DNA from: Sphagnum compactum
Taxonomy: Eukaryota > Bryophyta > Sphagnopsida > Sphagnales
Direction: 5' to 3'
Assembly (NCBI GenBank): GCA_965153455.1
Contig: OZ234494.1
Span: 13,206,001-13,270,000, forward strand
DNA length: 64,000 nucleotides
Shown: positions 1-12,541 of the stretch, one piece after another
How the letters are laid out: every line of letters begins with the position of its first letter
Numbering within the stretch: the stretch's first letter is position 1
Notes under the pieces: model-generated
The model's input: the letters and a program-made list of their open reading frames with translations, nothing else
Databases searched by the model: none
What the model was told of the DNA's origin: nothing
Position numbers and translations under genes: made by a program

Positions 1-50
1 CAATCTGCAACAGCAATTCCATTTTGGATTCCAGGTTATGTCGCACTAAC

Positions 51-3000
51 CTCCAGCTGTCTGTTTTCTAGGAGGGCTGCCCGGCCAGTACTAGCCACAC
101 TCATAACAGTTACCAGGCGCTTCACTTGCCACCTTACAGGCAGCGACTGTACCAGCTCAAAAAAATACGTCGCAAATCCATACTCAGGACGCTCCAGCAC
201 AATTCTACATTGGAGTGGAAAATTTTCAAACTCACAACAATGTACCACACATGTTACAGATTTGCTAATAGTAGCAGACATACAATTAGCACATCATGTT
301 TGATCTCTCTTTTGTTCACTGACAGACTTTGACATGTCTGCTCCTCACTATAATTCACAGGAACAGGCCATTAAGGTCAAACCTGTTATGTTTCTCAAAC
401 ACGAAAAGAAATGCCCGCAGGCGGCGACACCATCCCCACTCCACTGGCCACTTCCGCCGTCGCAATGATTTTGTCTGTTGCATCCTTATCAGTATGATGT
501 GAGAATCTATATTAAGTCCCTCTGCAATCTTCATCCATGGGTCCGAAAATTTGCCAACTATTGTATGCTTCTAACCATGGACCTGGACAAACTACCACTG
601 ATACAACAATGAAGAAAATGAACTGTGGAAGTCACCTGCTCAATTAATGTGACCAGACAGGCCAGGCAGTAGCGTGGCATGGAGGTGTTGCCTTGCCCCT
701 TTGGAACTGCAAGATCCTTCCCTACTCCACTGGTTGATCCCCAAAGCTATGCACAAAACATCAGTCGATTAATAAACCCTCTGGTTCTGGCAACCAAGGG
801 ACTGGCAACACTGATGCTGCAAGTCTCATCCCTGGAATGGAGCCCACAGCAAGAGAAATCCAAATAGATAAATGCTACAATGCATGCACTAATGTGAAAA
901 GCTGTTGCAGAAGTCTAGACCAACAGCAAAACCACATTGCTTGCACTCCACACGTTCACTGTAGCTATTTAGACAGGACTAACAAAGCCAATCACTTACT
1001 GGGAGTAAATAATATTCACATTGAACTCTCTCAGTCCTGTAGATGTCCTCAACTAACTTATTGAGGAACAAGCATGTATTCACCACCCAATCCAACAAAA
1101 GTAAAAATGAAGTTGGTCACAATTGAACCTGGCAAGTTGGCCTTTGACGAATAAATCAAGCTAAGAAACCTCTGATCTCCTTAAGTCACTAGATTCGTTA
1201 TGAAACTCCAACAATAATTTATGGATCAAGCTTAGCTGCAAACCATCTGGTCAACATGCATATTGTCAAGACAGTGCCTTACCTTGCCTATGACACTCTG
1301 GAGGTCACCAAATTCTGGGTTAGACAGCTCAACTTCCTCTGGATCATTGGCCCAGGCATCTCCATACACATGCATATCCTCTAGCAAACCCTTTTCTTTC
1401 AGTTGCTGTGACACATTGAAGGAAAGAAAGAAGTCAGCCAAAGCTCATGTGACTTGAGAAATACTCATAGCAGTGGAGCACTGTCCCTTTCCCGGGGTGG
1501 GCCCTTACCATGTCAAGGGAAATAGCTCATGAAGACTACAAGCATTATAGTCAGGAGTCTAGCACACTGACATGAGTTAAGTTCATGTATTAACTCATCA
1601 GAGTCCAAGGAGTACTGCTTCATTTCAGAAGACAAGGTACCTCAAGCAGGCCTGGGGCATCTTCTTGTAAGGCTGCTTCAATTGACCTGCATTTGTTTTG
1701 CAACAGCTCATCACACCTCAACAATCAGAAATATAACCATCTGATAAAAGAAACTGAAAATTAAAGGTCCACCCATGACAAAAAGATGGGATTCAACCCT
1801 CTTGTACTGATTACACACAAAAAGATGGGATTCAACCCTCTTGTGCAAAACCTTGCCCTGACAAATTCCTAATTTTACTGTGTCCAGGATAAGCATTATG
1901 TAATCTCCAGCATTATAAACCAGATAAGAGGTAAGGACCTACTCACAATTCACTTCTTTTGAATGTTGGGTCATACGACAATGGTCTGCCACCAAGTCTT
2001 TCAGACTCCTGTTTTTGTGCTGTTGTCTTCTTCCGCAGTGGCAGATAAACATCTAGGGCTAAATCCTGAGGCTGCATCTCTCTTTTCGGTGTGAGCAATC
2101 CGTGCTCAAACTTCCATTTCTCCATATTCAACATCGAGACATCTTCTTCCCCGTCCCCGTCATTTACATCCATGCCTGGGACAACCACTTTCCTTATGTA
2201 CATTACACCAAAAAGCAACCAAATGAATAGATTTCATATGGCCTTGCTTATCATTAGAAAGAAACTTGGAGAACCAGAAATAAATAAGCTTTTGGAGACA
2301 GGAAAAAACTGATTTCCATCCTCTATAACTGGCACGGGTGTCACATATTCAATATTGCTCTTTGACCTTGATATAGGCCACTTTAGTTAAGGCAATAGAA
2401 GCCTTGAGTACCTTCAAAATGTTTACACTTTGACTGTGCAATCTGAAAGTGACAACAGGCTTTTCAACTCTTAGACCAGAGAGCCTAAATATTGAAGACT
2501 GCACACTATAACTAATAGTGCACACATTGGACTCAGTCCTTCAACAATTCCTCATTAATCAATGAATACCAGCAAACTTGAGCTTCTAGCACTCATGCAT
2601 TTACCAACATTTTATCTTTCCCACTGATTGACAAATGAGAGCCACATGTACAGAGACAGACACAAACCTGTCTTTCCCTCACAGCAAATTTGTATCCCAC
2701 CACCTGTTGCTGTATCTGACTGCATAGCCTCAGTTTTTACCACAGCTATCTTTATTTGCCCATCTCCCTCCTCTCTTGGCTTTTCAATAACAGAATGAAC
2801 CTGTGAAGTTGGTAAAGTCTCCTCCACTGTATCTGCAATGACTTTGCAAAGGTGTGTTGTTGGGATCCCATCATCACCCTCATGAACTAAAATGGGAGAA
2901 ACTTTTGTCCTGTTGTTGAGAGTCTGCAGGCCATCCTCAACATCAAAGTTTTCGGCACCAGGTTGATACAGAGGGCTTGATTTCTCACATGATGCAGAAT

Positions 3001-4894
3001 CCATCAGTTTTTTAGATGTCTTTTTTGTTTCAATTGCTGCAAGGGAACTTTCCTTTTCCAATAATTTGTGCTCCCACTCCTCCAGTGTCTTCTTCCTCTC
3101 TTCCAATTCTGCTTTCTGCACTTCAAGAGCTGCCTGCAGGAGAGCATCACAGCATAGTAAGACAAGGTACTCTGTGATACAAAATAACAGGAGAACTAAT
3201 CCAGAGCAAAGATAAATTCTTTTGCACCAGCTCAACTTAAACAGCAAAAGCAGGAACGAGTGAAGTCTTGTTACCTTGTCTTTCTCTAGTTGTCGCTGGG
3301 TTTGCCTGAGCTCTGCCAGCTGCCAGGTCCAACAGTCAAATGCCACATATGGTGCAGCAAGTCCATTTGAATCTTACTGTGGACAGAACCAATTATTGCA
3401 AACATCCTCTGCCAGCTGAATAGACAATGAAAGAGAGCTTGAAGAGAGCATTCAAGTCACCTGTACAGCAATATCTGTGCTGAAGCGCTCCATAACCTCC
3501 TTTTCTGCCCTTGCTTCATTTGCCTGGCCACAATTAACAACCATATTTGTCACATTCTAAGAGCCAAAGTTGGCAATCAAACAGCATAGGAATCCAAATC
3601 CTTCTCCCTGTCTTTAGTTTCTTTGCTCCAGTGCCTACAGACATCCCCTTCTGAGCTATCCAAATGACCCCAAAAATGTCAGACATGTGAATTCTCTGTG
3701 TCACCACTTAATACTTATATGGGTTGCACCTCTACCAATCTCACCTCATCTTCCATTTTCAGTCGCTCTGCTTTAGTTTGCTCCCTTAGTGCACTTATCT
3801 CATTCCTCATAGCCACCACCACCTTTTTTTCTTCTGTGATTGCTGCCTTCTGATTGCTGATTTGCATAACTCTGGCTTCCTGTGCCTTGATTGCCCTATA
3901 GACCACAAACACAACCCACCTCATATTACCACAAATGAGCTGAGTCAAGTGAAAGAACCAAGCTGAACTTCACATGGAACCACTGCGGGTAAATCCACTG
4001 CATGTTTACCGTAGTATTAAGACAGTGGAAATACCTTACCTTTCTCGAGCACCCATGGCAGACTGCAGCTCTGTCCAAAGCTTGTTGCAAACACTGGTTG
4101 CCTGCTCTGTATCAACCTGCCTCTCCCCTGTCCTCCCCAGTTCATGTTGAGGTGTCCCACCATGAGGGGAAAGAGAGCAAGAATTGCTGATGCCTGAGCC
4201 CCGTGCAGAAGTGAGTTCAGCACTCTGTGCGACTGATGAAACTAAAGCTGAATACAACGTCTACATCTTCAGAAGATGACACAAGATGATGACGATAAAT
4301 GAGGGGGTCCGGTAATGCTAAAACTTCTCTAGAGCATATGGATTGAAGGTGCATACCTGGCCAAGACATCTGTCCAGCCTTCTGTTGTCCTTGTCTGAGA
4401 AATGGCTTCTCTAAGCATCTGTTGGGAGAGGGATTGACACGATTTGGCTTCCTGGAAAAATCCTGAAAGTTGTGATCAAACTCTGTTCCAGCTGCATTGC
4501 CACCATCATTTGGTACCATACCAAAATGCTGCTCCATCTGATCAGGACTATTTGAGTCAGGCAGATACATGGTGCACTTTGGTGGGAAGATTTGTCCATT
4601 TGATGCATACTGCAGATGTCTGTCAGAAGATGATAGCTCCATACCAGCAGGGAAGGCATTTGAGTTGAAGGCATTTGAGTTGTTGTGAGGAGGTTTCCAA
4701 TTGCCAGAATTAGGGTGTGAAAAATGCCCTGGGCCAGAAATGGACCCTCGCATTCTTGGGGCATGGTTAGGGTTTTGGCGCTCAACTGCAATATGATCGC
4801 TAACATCACGAAAGGAGCAATTAGGAGCTGCTGATGGTGGCTCCACAGGCTGCCCACTCAGGGGTCCCTGTCGCACATACTCTGAGTGGTTCAT
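51..4894 (-). CDS. Conserved plant coiled-coil protein (function unknown), 3' end beyond left edge
   Basis: Start ATG at 4894. Exons with matching splice phases: 4894-4357, 4232-4040, 3895-3745, 3523-3461, 3319-3275, 3133-2668, 2175-1947, 1686-1641, 1405-1283, then 706-636, 474-383 and 204-51. At least one short exon between 1282 and 707 was not found. The N-terminal ~240 residues are low-complexity and rich in Asn, Pro and Ser. A long charged coiled coil follows, spanning the exons from 3895 to about 2990. After an acidic linker comes a C-terminal region that I recognise as conserved in plant proteins of unknown function: EDAPGLLE, LLEDMHVYGD, YCLACLVTLIEQ, WPVEWGWCRRL, and IVLERPEYGFATYFFEL at the edge. 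From memory the family resembles an Arabidopsis protein loosely annotated as neurofilament-like; I am not sure of that name. The coiled coil suggests self-association, but no enzyme motif is visible. The splice phase at 51 shows that more coding sequence probably lies outside the window. Confidence 0.8.
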
Positions 4895-5746
4895 TGAGCG
4901 CTGTCACCGAGACGAACGCTCTCAAGACAACGCCTCATCCAAAAAGAAACAAGAGTAAGGCAAATTGCCGACAAAGCTGTAGCAAGCTCGCGAGCTCTCC
5001 ATAAATTTTGTTCACCAATTCCGTTCAGAAAACAACACTGAAAATGGCCACTGAGGAATTCAAGGCTTTCTCTGCAAGGGTAACGTCTATAGAGCTTGCC
5101 GCAAAAAGAAATGGACTTGTACTACTTCCCATCCTGTGTAAGGTTGATAAATCAACTTGTTGGCACATTTCGGCAACAACAGATTATTGCCTGAAGAGAA
5201 AAACAAAATCACTGTGCCTGGTGTGCCTGGTGAGAGAGAGAGAAAGAGACGACCGATAGATTGAATTTTACAACAACAGTATCGCTCCTAAAAAAAACAT
5301 CACAAAAGAAAACAGAAATCGTTCCACTAATTTTGGCAACTAGAAAAATGTGATATTCTTGTAGAAGAAAACAAGACCAAAAATAATAATAATAATAATC
5401 AACACAAAACACTTGAATAAAATAAAATAAAACCGTCTCACGATGTTTCACAAGCCGCCGAAACCAAACCCTCGCTGCACATACGTCTCAAAGAAAACGA
5501 AACGCTTTTCACATTTTTTTGGGGTCCAATTCAAATGCAAATCAAAATCAACAGAGATGGAGTTGCTATGTGTTTTATACCTTCAGCTTCTAACACTCAA
5601 ACACGAAGCCCCGGTAACGACCATCTTCTTCAAACGCGCCAAAAACAAAAGCAGCCAGCGCGCACATCATCCCTTCCTTCCCCCCTGCAGGAACGAGCTC
5701 GCTCCATAGACGAGCAAGAAGACGAAGAAGAAGAAGAAGCAGCAAG
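4895..5746 (-). promoter_or_regulatory. 5' flank and leader of the coiled-coil gene
   Basis: This is the non-coding stretch upstream of the ATG at 4894, of mixed composition. It holds a short GA-rich run near 5229-5250, an AAT microsatellite near 5383-5398 and a GAA-rich run near 5721-5741. No convincing TATA box could be assigned. The open frames here are short and lack splice-consistent partners, so I treat the stretch as leader and promoter. Confidence 0.4.
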
Positions 5747-5750
5747 AGGT

Positions 5751-5830
5751 GTGCGATAGCTAGCTCACTGGTTAGGAACTTGGTGAGAACAGCGCAGGTT
5801 CGAATCCCATCGCGCCCCTCGCTCCCGCTG
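5751..5830 (+). mobile_element. tRNA-like SINE head (pol III A and B boxes)
   Basis: TAGCTCACTGG at 5761-5771 fits a pol III A box. GGTTCGAATCC at 5797-5807 is an exact B box at the usual spacing. The flanks GTGCGAT (5751-5757) and ATCGCGC (5809-5815) can pair. A regular cloverleaf does not form, because the T stem has mismatches and no anticodon arm is evident. That points to a tRNA-derived SINE or tRNA pseudogene rather than a working tRNA. A G-rich repeat follows at once, and the downstream end of the element is not defined. Confidence 0.5.
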
Positions 5831-5851
5831 CAATTCATTTGGGGCACTCGT

Positions 5852-5875
5852 CGGGTGGGTGGGTGGGTGGGTGGG
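5852..5875 (+). repeat. (GGGT)6 microsatellite, potential G-quadruplex
   Basis: Six consecutive GGG runs are separated by single T residues. This is the classic arrangement for a parallel G-quadruplex on the + strand. It lies just downstream of the tRNA-like element and about 960 bp upstream of the coiled-coil gene's ATG on the other strand. Confidence 0.75.
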
Positions 5876-8800
5876 TCCCTAAGTTTGTAAATCCGGATAT
5901 CCAAGGCAAACAATAAATAGGAGCCAATTAAATATGGGCACCAGTCTCCAAGCACTTGCAGGGCAATATATGCCTAGTAAGAAAAAAAAAAAAATCAATT
6001 TTTTTTTTTATTGTACTCAAACTATGATTCACATTTTAATTATTATTTTTTATATAATATTTCCAAGGAAAAATAAAATCATTTAGTTTGTTAGAATTTC
6101 CCCCTCAACTAAAGGGTACAAGGTTCCATTTTTTTTTTCTCAATTTTTTTCTTTTCTTTTCTTTCCCATGGATGAAATGAATGAAAAGAAAAACCTTTTA
6201 AACAACTTTTTCAAGGTAGATGCCTCATTAAAAAAAGGGGACAAATTTCACAAGTGGAAAAGGATTTGGATTTACAATAAAATCCTTAAATTGATTCCCA
6301 TTCCACACAAGAGAGCATCGTGTAAGGAGGTGGTTGTGGTGAAAGACGAAAATTAAAAAGTTGAAAAAATCCGTTATGTGTAGTAAATTTTTTTTAATTT
6401 TAAAAAATTTTAAATAGGAAAAAAAAACCATGAAAAAAACCCAAAATTTAACCTAATCTTCTCACATGTCAATCGCTCATTTTTAATTTTGAACCTTCGA
6501 ATTAGACCCCAAGACTTGGTATCATTTTTTCCTATGGTATTCCTTGAGATACACTCATTGTATCATAAGAAAAAATGATTTTTTAATGTGAAAAAAGGTA
6601 TGATTCAAGGTTCAAATTGGTCCTCGGGTTTTTGGTCCATTGAGTTTTATCTAAAATGGCCTTTAATAATGTTCCTTACTTAAGGGAGCAACTTCCCTTG
6701 GAAGAAAGAGATTAAATTGTTCTAAAAACAACTTCACTTGGGGAGCAACCTTTTCAAGGAGAATGGGACTAAGTTGCCCTTTGGAGCAATTTTTCTTAAA
6801 GAATACATTCTTGATTATTTGACAAGAAAATACAAAGGGCACTTTGTGCAAGTCAAAAGTTTTTTATACCATTGAAAAGCTCTCAAACTGTAAATATCAA
6901 AAGTGATTTTGTATTTTCAATTTGAAACTATGAGCTAAAAGTTATGACAAAAATAATTCAATAATCAAATTTTTAATCACAATGAAATTGCCTCGGAAAG
7001 CAACAAGATTTGAAATTTATACTTTTGAATTATTATTTTGCGATAACTTTTCATTCATATCTTCATTAGGTTTCCTTTTGTCAATGATCATTATTTCAAC
7101 AACCTGATAACACACATGTTAACACAATTTTTGAAGCATCCACAAGATTTAATTCTAAGGTAGGGTTGTGAACATAAAGTTATGTTTTCGGATAATATCG
7201 CAACAAAAAGACAAAATATAAAAATGTAAAGAAAAAATGTTATTTAAAATATAAACATTTTAGGTTTCAGGTACACAATGAAAGGTCATTGAAATAAACC
7301 AAATCAATTTGGGGAATAATGTCCATTTCAAGATACCAATATAATGTATGTATTGAGATATTTCAATTTGTCCATGTCAAATTAGTACATTTATTTTGAT
7401 TTCATGTATTAATTGTTTTTCAATAATAATCACAATTACATATTTATTGTTATAACGTCAACACATGATCCAATTATCTATAATTAAATGCCAATTGTAA
7501 GGTCCATGTATAACATTGTGCATGGATCATTTATTGATAGAACATGTTTTGTGTACATGACACCACAACAATCTTTTATTGCAAATAGATTCAACAAGTA
7601 AAAAATACATGCAATTGAATTGCATATGTTAAAGACTAGTCTTAAAACCTTAATGTCTAAAACTAATATAGTTAAAACCATCGGACTTAAATTATTAAAA
7701 ACAACCCTAAATTTTGAAATCATACACTTAATTGTGATAGATGTGAAATTTCATAAATTGAATACTTGAACCATCAACTATTAAATTTTGAATGTAAAAC
7801 TTTTATTACCTGGTTTATGTGTGTAAACAAAGCACCACACTAATAGTTTATTTAATATTTCATATCATCCATTAAATACTACATTGACATCATGAACCTG
7901 CAATACATTTAGGCATTTGTATTGAAAATCTTACCCATATCATGTTTACGTTGTTTTAAAACACATTATCCTTTAACATGCATTTTGAGCATGTGTCATC
8001 GTTCCACATACATCTAACCTTTAATCATTTTCATTTCAATTCATAAGAACAAAACCATGTGTTATATGTAACAATCTTACATAAATTCATTGTCAAATAA
8101 ATAAATTGGAAACAAAACAAAGGCCATCAAACTTTGCATATTTCAAACAAAACCATTGGATAATTTCACTTAAATTATAATTAAAAATAACAAGAATCGC
8201 CAACTTCACATAAAACCTCTTGTCACACACTATGAAAAATCAAATGACATGATTCACATATTTTATTGAAGTTTTACTTTTGGGTTTGCAACCAAAACAA
8301 TGGAAACAAATTGCAAATCAACCCAAGGCATGGCATAGTTCAAACACACACCAAGGTGAATACAACATGTGTGTGAGTGTAATGAAGGAACCCAAGATTT
8401 TCAAATGCATTCCCATTTTGGAAGTTGGGACTCCTATAAAGTTTAGGATGTCCTAGATCTCTAAAGCAAAGTTTGGGGATCAAATATTTGTCCAAATCAT
8501 TTTTTTTTTCAGATCATTAAAAAAGTTCAATGTCATGGCTTGCAACGCCAAAATAGACTTCATGCCTATAAGTTGTGGCCATTTGAAGAATTAGAAAAGT
8601 GAAATTTTGATTCTGACTCACTTAGAACATGATTTGCAAAACCATATGATGTTTTAAGGATGTTGCTTGATAAATCATAGGAAAAAATAATTCATGGGCT
8701 ATAAAATAGAACATTTGATTGTCCCAATCTAATACATTTTGAAAAACTTAGGACCTCCCAACTTTTGGAAATCCAATTTTTGGGAATTGAGGACTTTCAC

Positions 8801-9899
8801 TTTTGGGAGTTGTGGGAAAATGTCATTGAGATGCATTTATCAAGTATTTGCTACAAGATAATTATTTTTTATAATTGGTTGTTTATTGTTGGAACCTAGT
8901 TTAATGTGAACAAGGTTTGGGGTTTTTGTGTGTCTGGGGTTTTATCCCCGTGGTGTGGTTCTAGAATCACAATTTTTGTGTTTTGAAATTCCAAAGCACA
9001 TGAATGGGAACATGATGATTCTTTTGTGATTTTGCCATGTGTTTTGAATTTGAATTCTTATGATTTTGCAAGTGAATATTCTTGAAACATTCCAAGAATG
9101 AGCTCCAAAATGTATTATAAAGAGAGATGTGTCCACCCAAATGGTCTAGGTCATGATGAAACCAATGTGATTATGTGCATGTCCCACATTTTTATTGTGG
9201 TTCCAACTAAATTAATCACAATTTTGTTTTAATTTGTATAATCGAAAAGCAAACATGAAAAATTTCATCATGATGATCCAAAAGTTCTTGTGCCACCCTC
9301 TTGTCTTAACATGAAGAGTAAAAAAAACACATTAAAGGCTCAAAAAAAATTCACAAGGAAACTTTTTTTTATTGTTTCCAAAGCTTTTAAAGGTGTGCCA
9401 CAAATTCATGACTAATTCAATGTGGATCTTCACAATAACTACCATCAACCAATAGTTATCCTTGATCATTTGATATAATATTCTTATTTTCTAAATGAAA
9501 TAAATAAATCCTTCCATAATTGAGTGATATGATCAAGGGCATTAATGGGTCAATTTTTGTAAATGAACATTAATTTATCCATGTGTTTCATTTTCAATCA
9601 ACATTTTTTCAAATTGATAGGGATGATCACAATGTTAAGAATGTTATCTATTTCATTTTGAAAGTTTGGAATACCAACAAACACTATTACAATTCATGGT
9701 TTTTTTAACTATTCAAATGAACTACCTTGTCCACCTTGATTAACGAACATGTCCATTTTGATTAAAAAAATGTGGTTTAAATGATATATGTATTTTTTCA
9801 TGAATGAATTTGATTAGAATGACATATTTAATCATCTATCAAATTGAACAAAAAATTGATCACCTTGATCAAAATGACCAATGGTTTTTTACTCAAATT

Positions 9900-10200
9900 A
9901 AACATTTTATGTTAATTAATAAGCCAAGCTAGCTAACTATTATTTAAGCTAAATAGGTAACCCAATTTAATCTACCTACCTAAATAACTATTACCTAGGC
10001 TAAGTAGGTAAACATAAGTAGGTAGGTAACCAAGGCTTATTTACCTACCTACTTACTATTGAAGCTAAGTAAAAATCTTAGGTTTACCTACTTATCTACA
10101 TACATCCTACCTCCTTTACCTACCTATCATCTTGCAATATACTTACCAATCTACTTCCAACCTAATTATTAGTTATCCAACTTTCTTATTTACTTACATA
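9900..10200. repeat. Degenerate (TAGGTAGG/CCTACCTA) tract
   Basis: Repeated TACCTACC and TAGGTAGGTAA words occur in both orientations, mixed with AAGCTAAG-type words. The tract is imperfect and extended rather than a clean microsatellite. The same word family recurs at 12443-12541 and 49215-49360, with scattered words near 10375-10440. Confidence 0.7.
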
Positions 10201-12442
10201 ATGTGAAATAAACATTTGACATAAATTTTTTGACAAAACAATCATCTTTTAGAACTATAGTCCATGGGCAAGGACTTGATTTATCATTGTGAAGGTGAGG
10301 GGTTCAATTATTTATATTTGTAGCCTTTATGTATGTTGAAAATATTAAAGTAGCCAGGATAAACTAAAATAGTTAGGTAAGTTAAATTATGAAAGTTAGG
10401 CTAACTAAATTAAACTTATCATCTACGTAACTACTTACCTTTTATAATCTATTGAAACCTATTTTTGATATACTTACTTTAAAAATATTTGAAAATAATA
10501 ATCTATAAAAACATTATTTAAATTTACATAAAAGTTTAACCAATTTGATGGTCCATTTTTTGTTAATCCAAATGATTATTCAAATAGTTTCTTACTTTAT
10601 CAATTAAAAAGGCCACCCCATTCACAATTGTAGGTCCGAATCAATTTGTTTAAATTGACAAGGTGATCTTTTTGACGTGTGTCATTTTGGGTTTTTTTAA
10701 ACTAAAAATCCTAATTTTAAAACATGTTTTTTGTAATAGTGAAATTATCATGTTGAATACCCAACATGTGGAAATTGTGATTTGTGAAATGTCCATCACA
10801 TAAATGTATTTGTGTTTTCAAAACTGTTGACAAAAGTATGATGAAAAAGACATAGTTTAATTGTTGGTTTAAACTTTCATTTGCTTCTTCAATGGTGGCA
10901 ACAATACCAAATAGAAAGTTTTCAAGCAAAGAAACTTTTCATAAAAGGGTTTATTTGGCCTTTCAAAACCAACATGTTTGTAAACTTTGGTTGATAAAAC
11001 AATGAATAAATTTTTATCATATTTTTCCACCAACTTTGTAGATGTGTCCAAGTTGTTCATATTTTTTTAACAATTTGTGTCTTTTTTATCAAACATCAAC
11101 ACAAACATGATGTGTAGTTTCTTAAATGAAATTTTAGCGACAAATGCAAGAAATGTTTATAAAACTTTAATACCTTTATAGTCATAGGATTGTGTAAAAT
11201 AAATAATCCTTATTCAAATGAGTTATGCTACAAAGGTGGTAAATAACAAATTTTCCAACATTTTATTTTGCACGTGAAAAATTAATTACGAATGTTGGGT
11301 GGGTATTGAAAGGAAGGTTGAATGTCACTTGAGTACTAGACCTTGAACACATGTGGATTTCATATTCAATGATATTTGAATAGATATACAATTCCCTAGT
11401 TATCTCTTGTGTGAGAATTGGCCTTGAAATTCAAATATTTTCCATACCTTTCAAAATGTAAATACCTAAGGTGGGGTAAAAGGGTGGAAGAAGGGTTAGG
11501 TTCTCAAGTTTAGTTTTAAACAACAAAAAAATTGTAGGCATGATAAATGTTATGTATTTCAAATTGACGATTTAATATGAAAGTAAATTTCAACAAGCTT
11601 TGCATGTTTAGGTGAAAAAATAAACAAACATTTTATATAATGCAATAAATTGTGCCTTGATTTGTCAATATTATGTCCACTAACATTTTAGAAAACACAA
11701 CCTGGGGTAAATGCAAGGTATAATGATTCACTTTTATGATGGAATGATGTTTTTTTTGGTACTTTTTCCCCAAATGTGTGTGGTGATATGTCCTTGGATA
11801 CATTAATTGAAGATTGAATCTAGACTAAAAACTCAATTACTAACATTTTTGTTAAATTATTTTTGATAAATAATTTGTCCACTAATAATACTAAGTTTTA
11901 AAATCTGAAAATATGGAGTGGTCATTTGGTTGCAACATTAGAAAATGGATAAATTTGTACTAATTTTCATTCTAAGTTCTTGTTAATGACTTATTACATG
12001 TAGTGTGAAATGATAAATTCATATAATAACCCTTTCCTTGTTAACATAGCCAAATCATAGTTTTGGACTTTTGAATGTTCAAGATTGGACCATATTTTCA
12101 TAAGTCCATATGAGTTACACTTTTTGTTTGTTTTTCAAAAAACTTCCCAAAAAATATGTTTTTGAAAATTTTATTTGGGGCATTATTCATATGGATTTTG
12201 TGGGTTTTCCTTTTGGGATTTCAAATTTGAAAATGACATTAACATCTTTTGATGTAAATTTTGACATGGGTTTGCATGTTCATAGGTGGAAAAATTTATT
12301 AATTAAATATTATAATAATGATATATAAAATAAAATTACCATGTCCATTTGAACATTTTTATGGACTTTGTATGGAGTGTAGATTTAACCATTTTTGAGC
12401 CATTATACCATGCATTCACCCGAGGTCATACATAATACCAAA

Positions 12443-12541
12443 TAGGTAAGTTGGTACGTTTTAAGACCTACATACCTACGTATTTATCTAGGACCTAGTT
12501 ACCTACCTACTTACTTACATAGGTAGGTAAGTAGGTAAGAA
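12443..12541. repeat. Second degenerate TACC/GGTA tract
   Basis: GGTAAG, CTACCTACTTACTTAC and TAGGTAGGTAAGTAGGTAAG words cluster here. The composition and mixed orientation match the tract at 9900-10200. Confidence 0.65.

Noticed and set aside
5751-5815. A functional tRNA gene
   Set aside because: A and B boxes are present, but the T stem has two mismatches, the acceptor pairing overlaps the T arm and no anticodon arm is recognisable.
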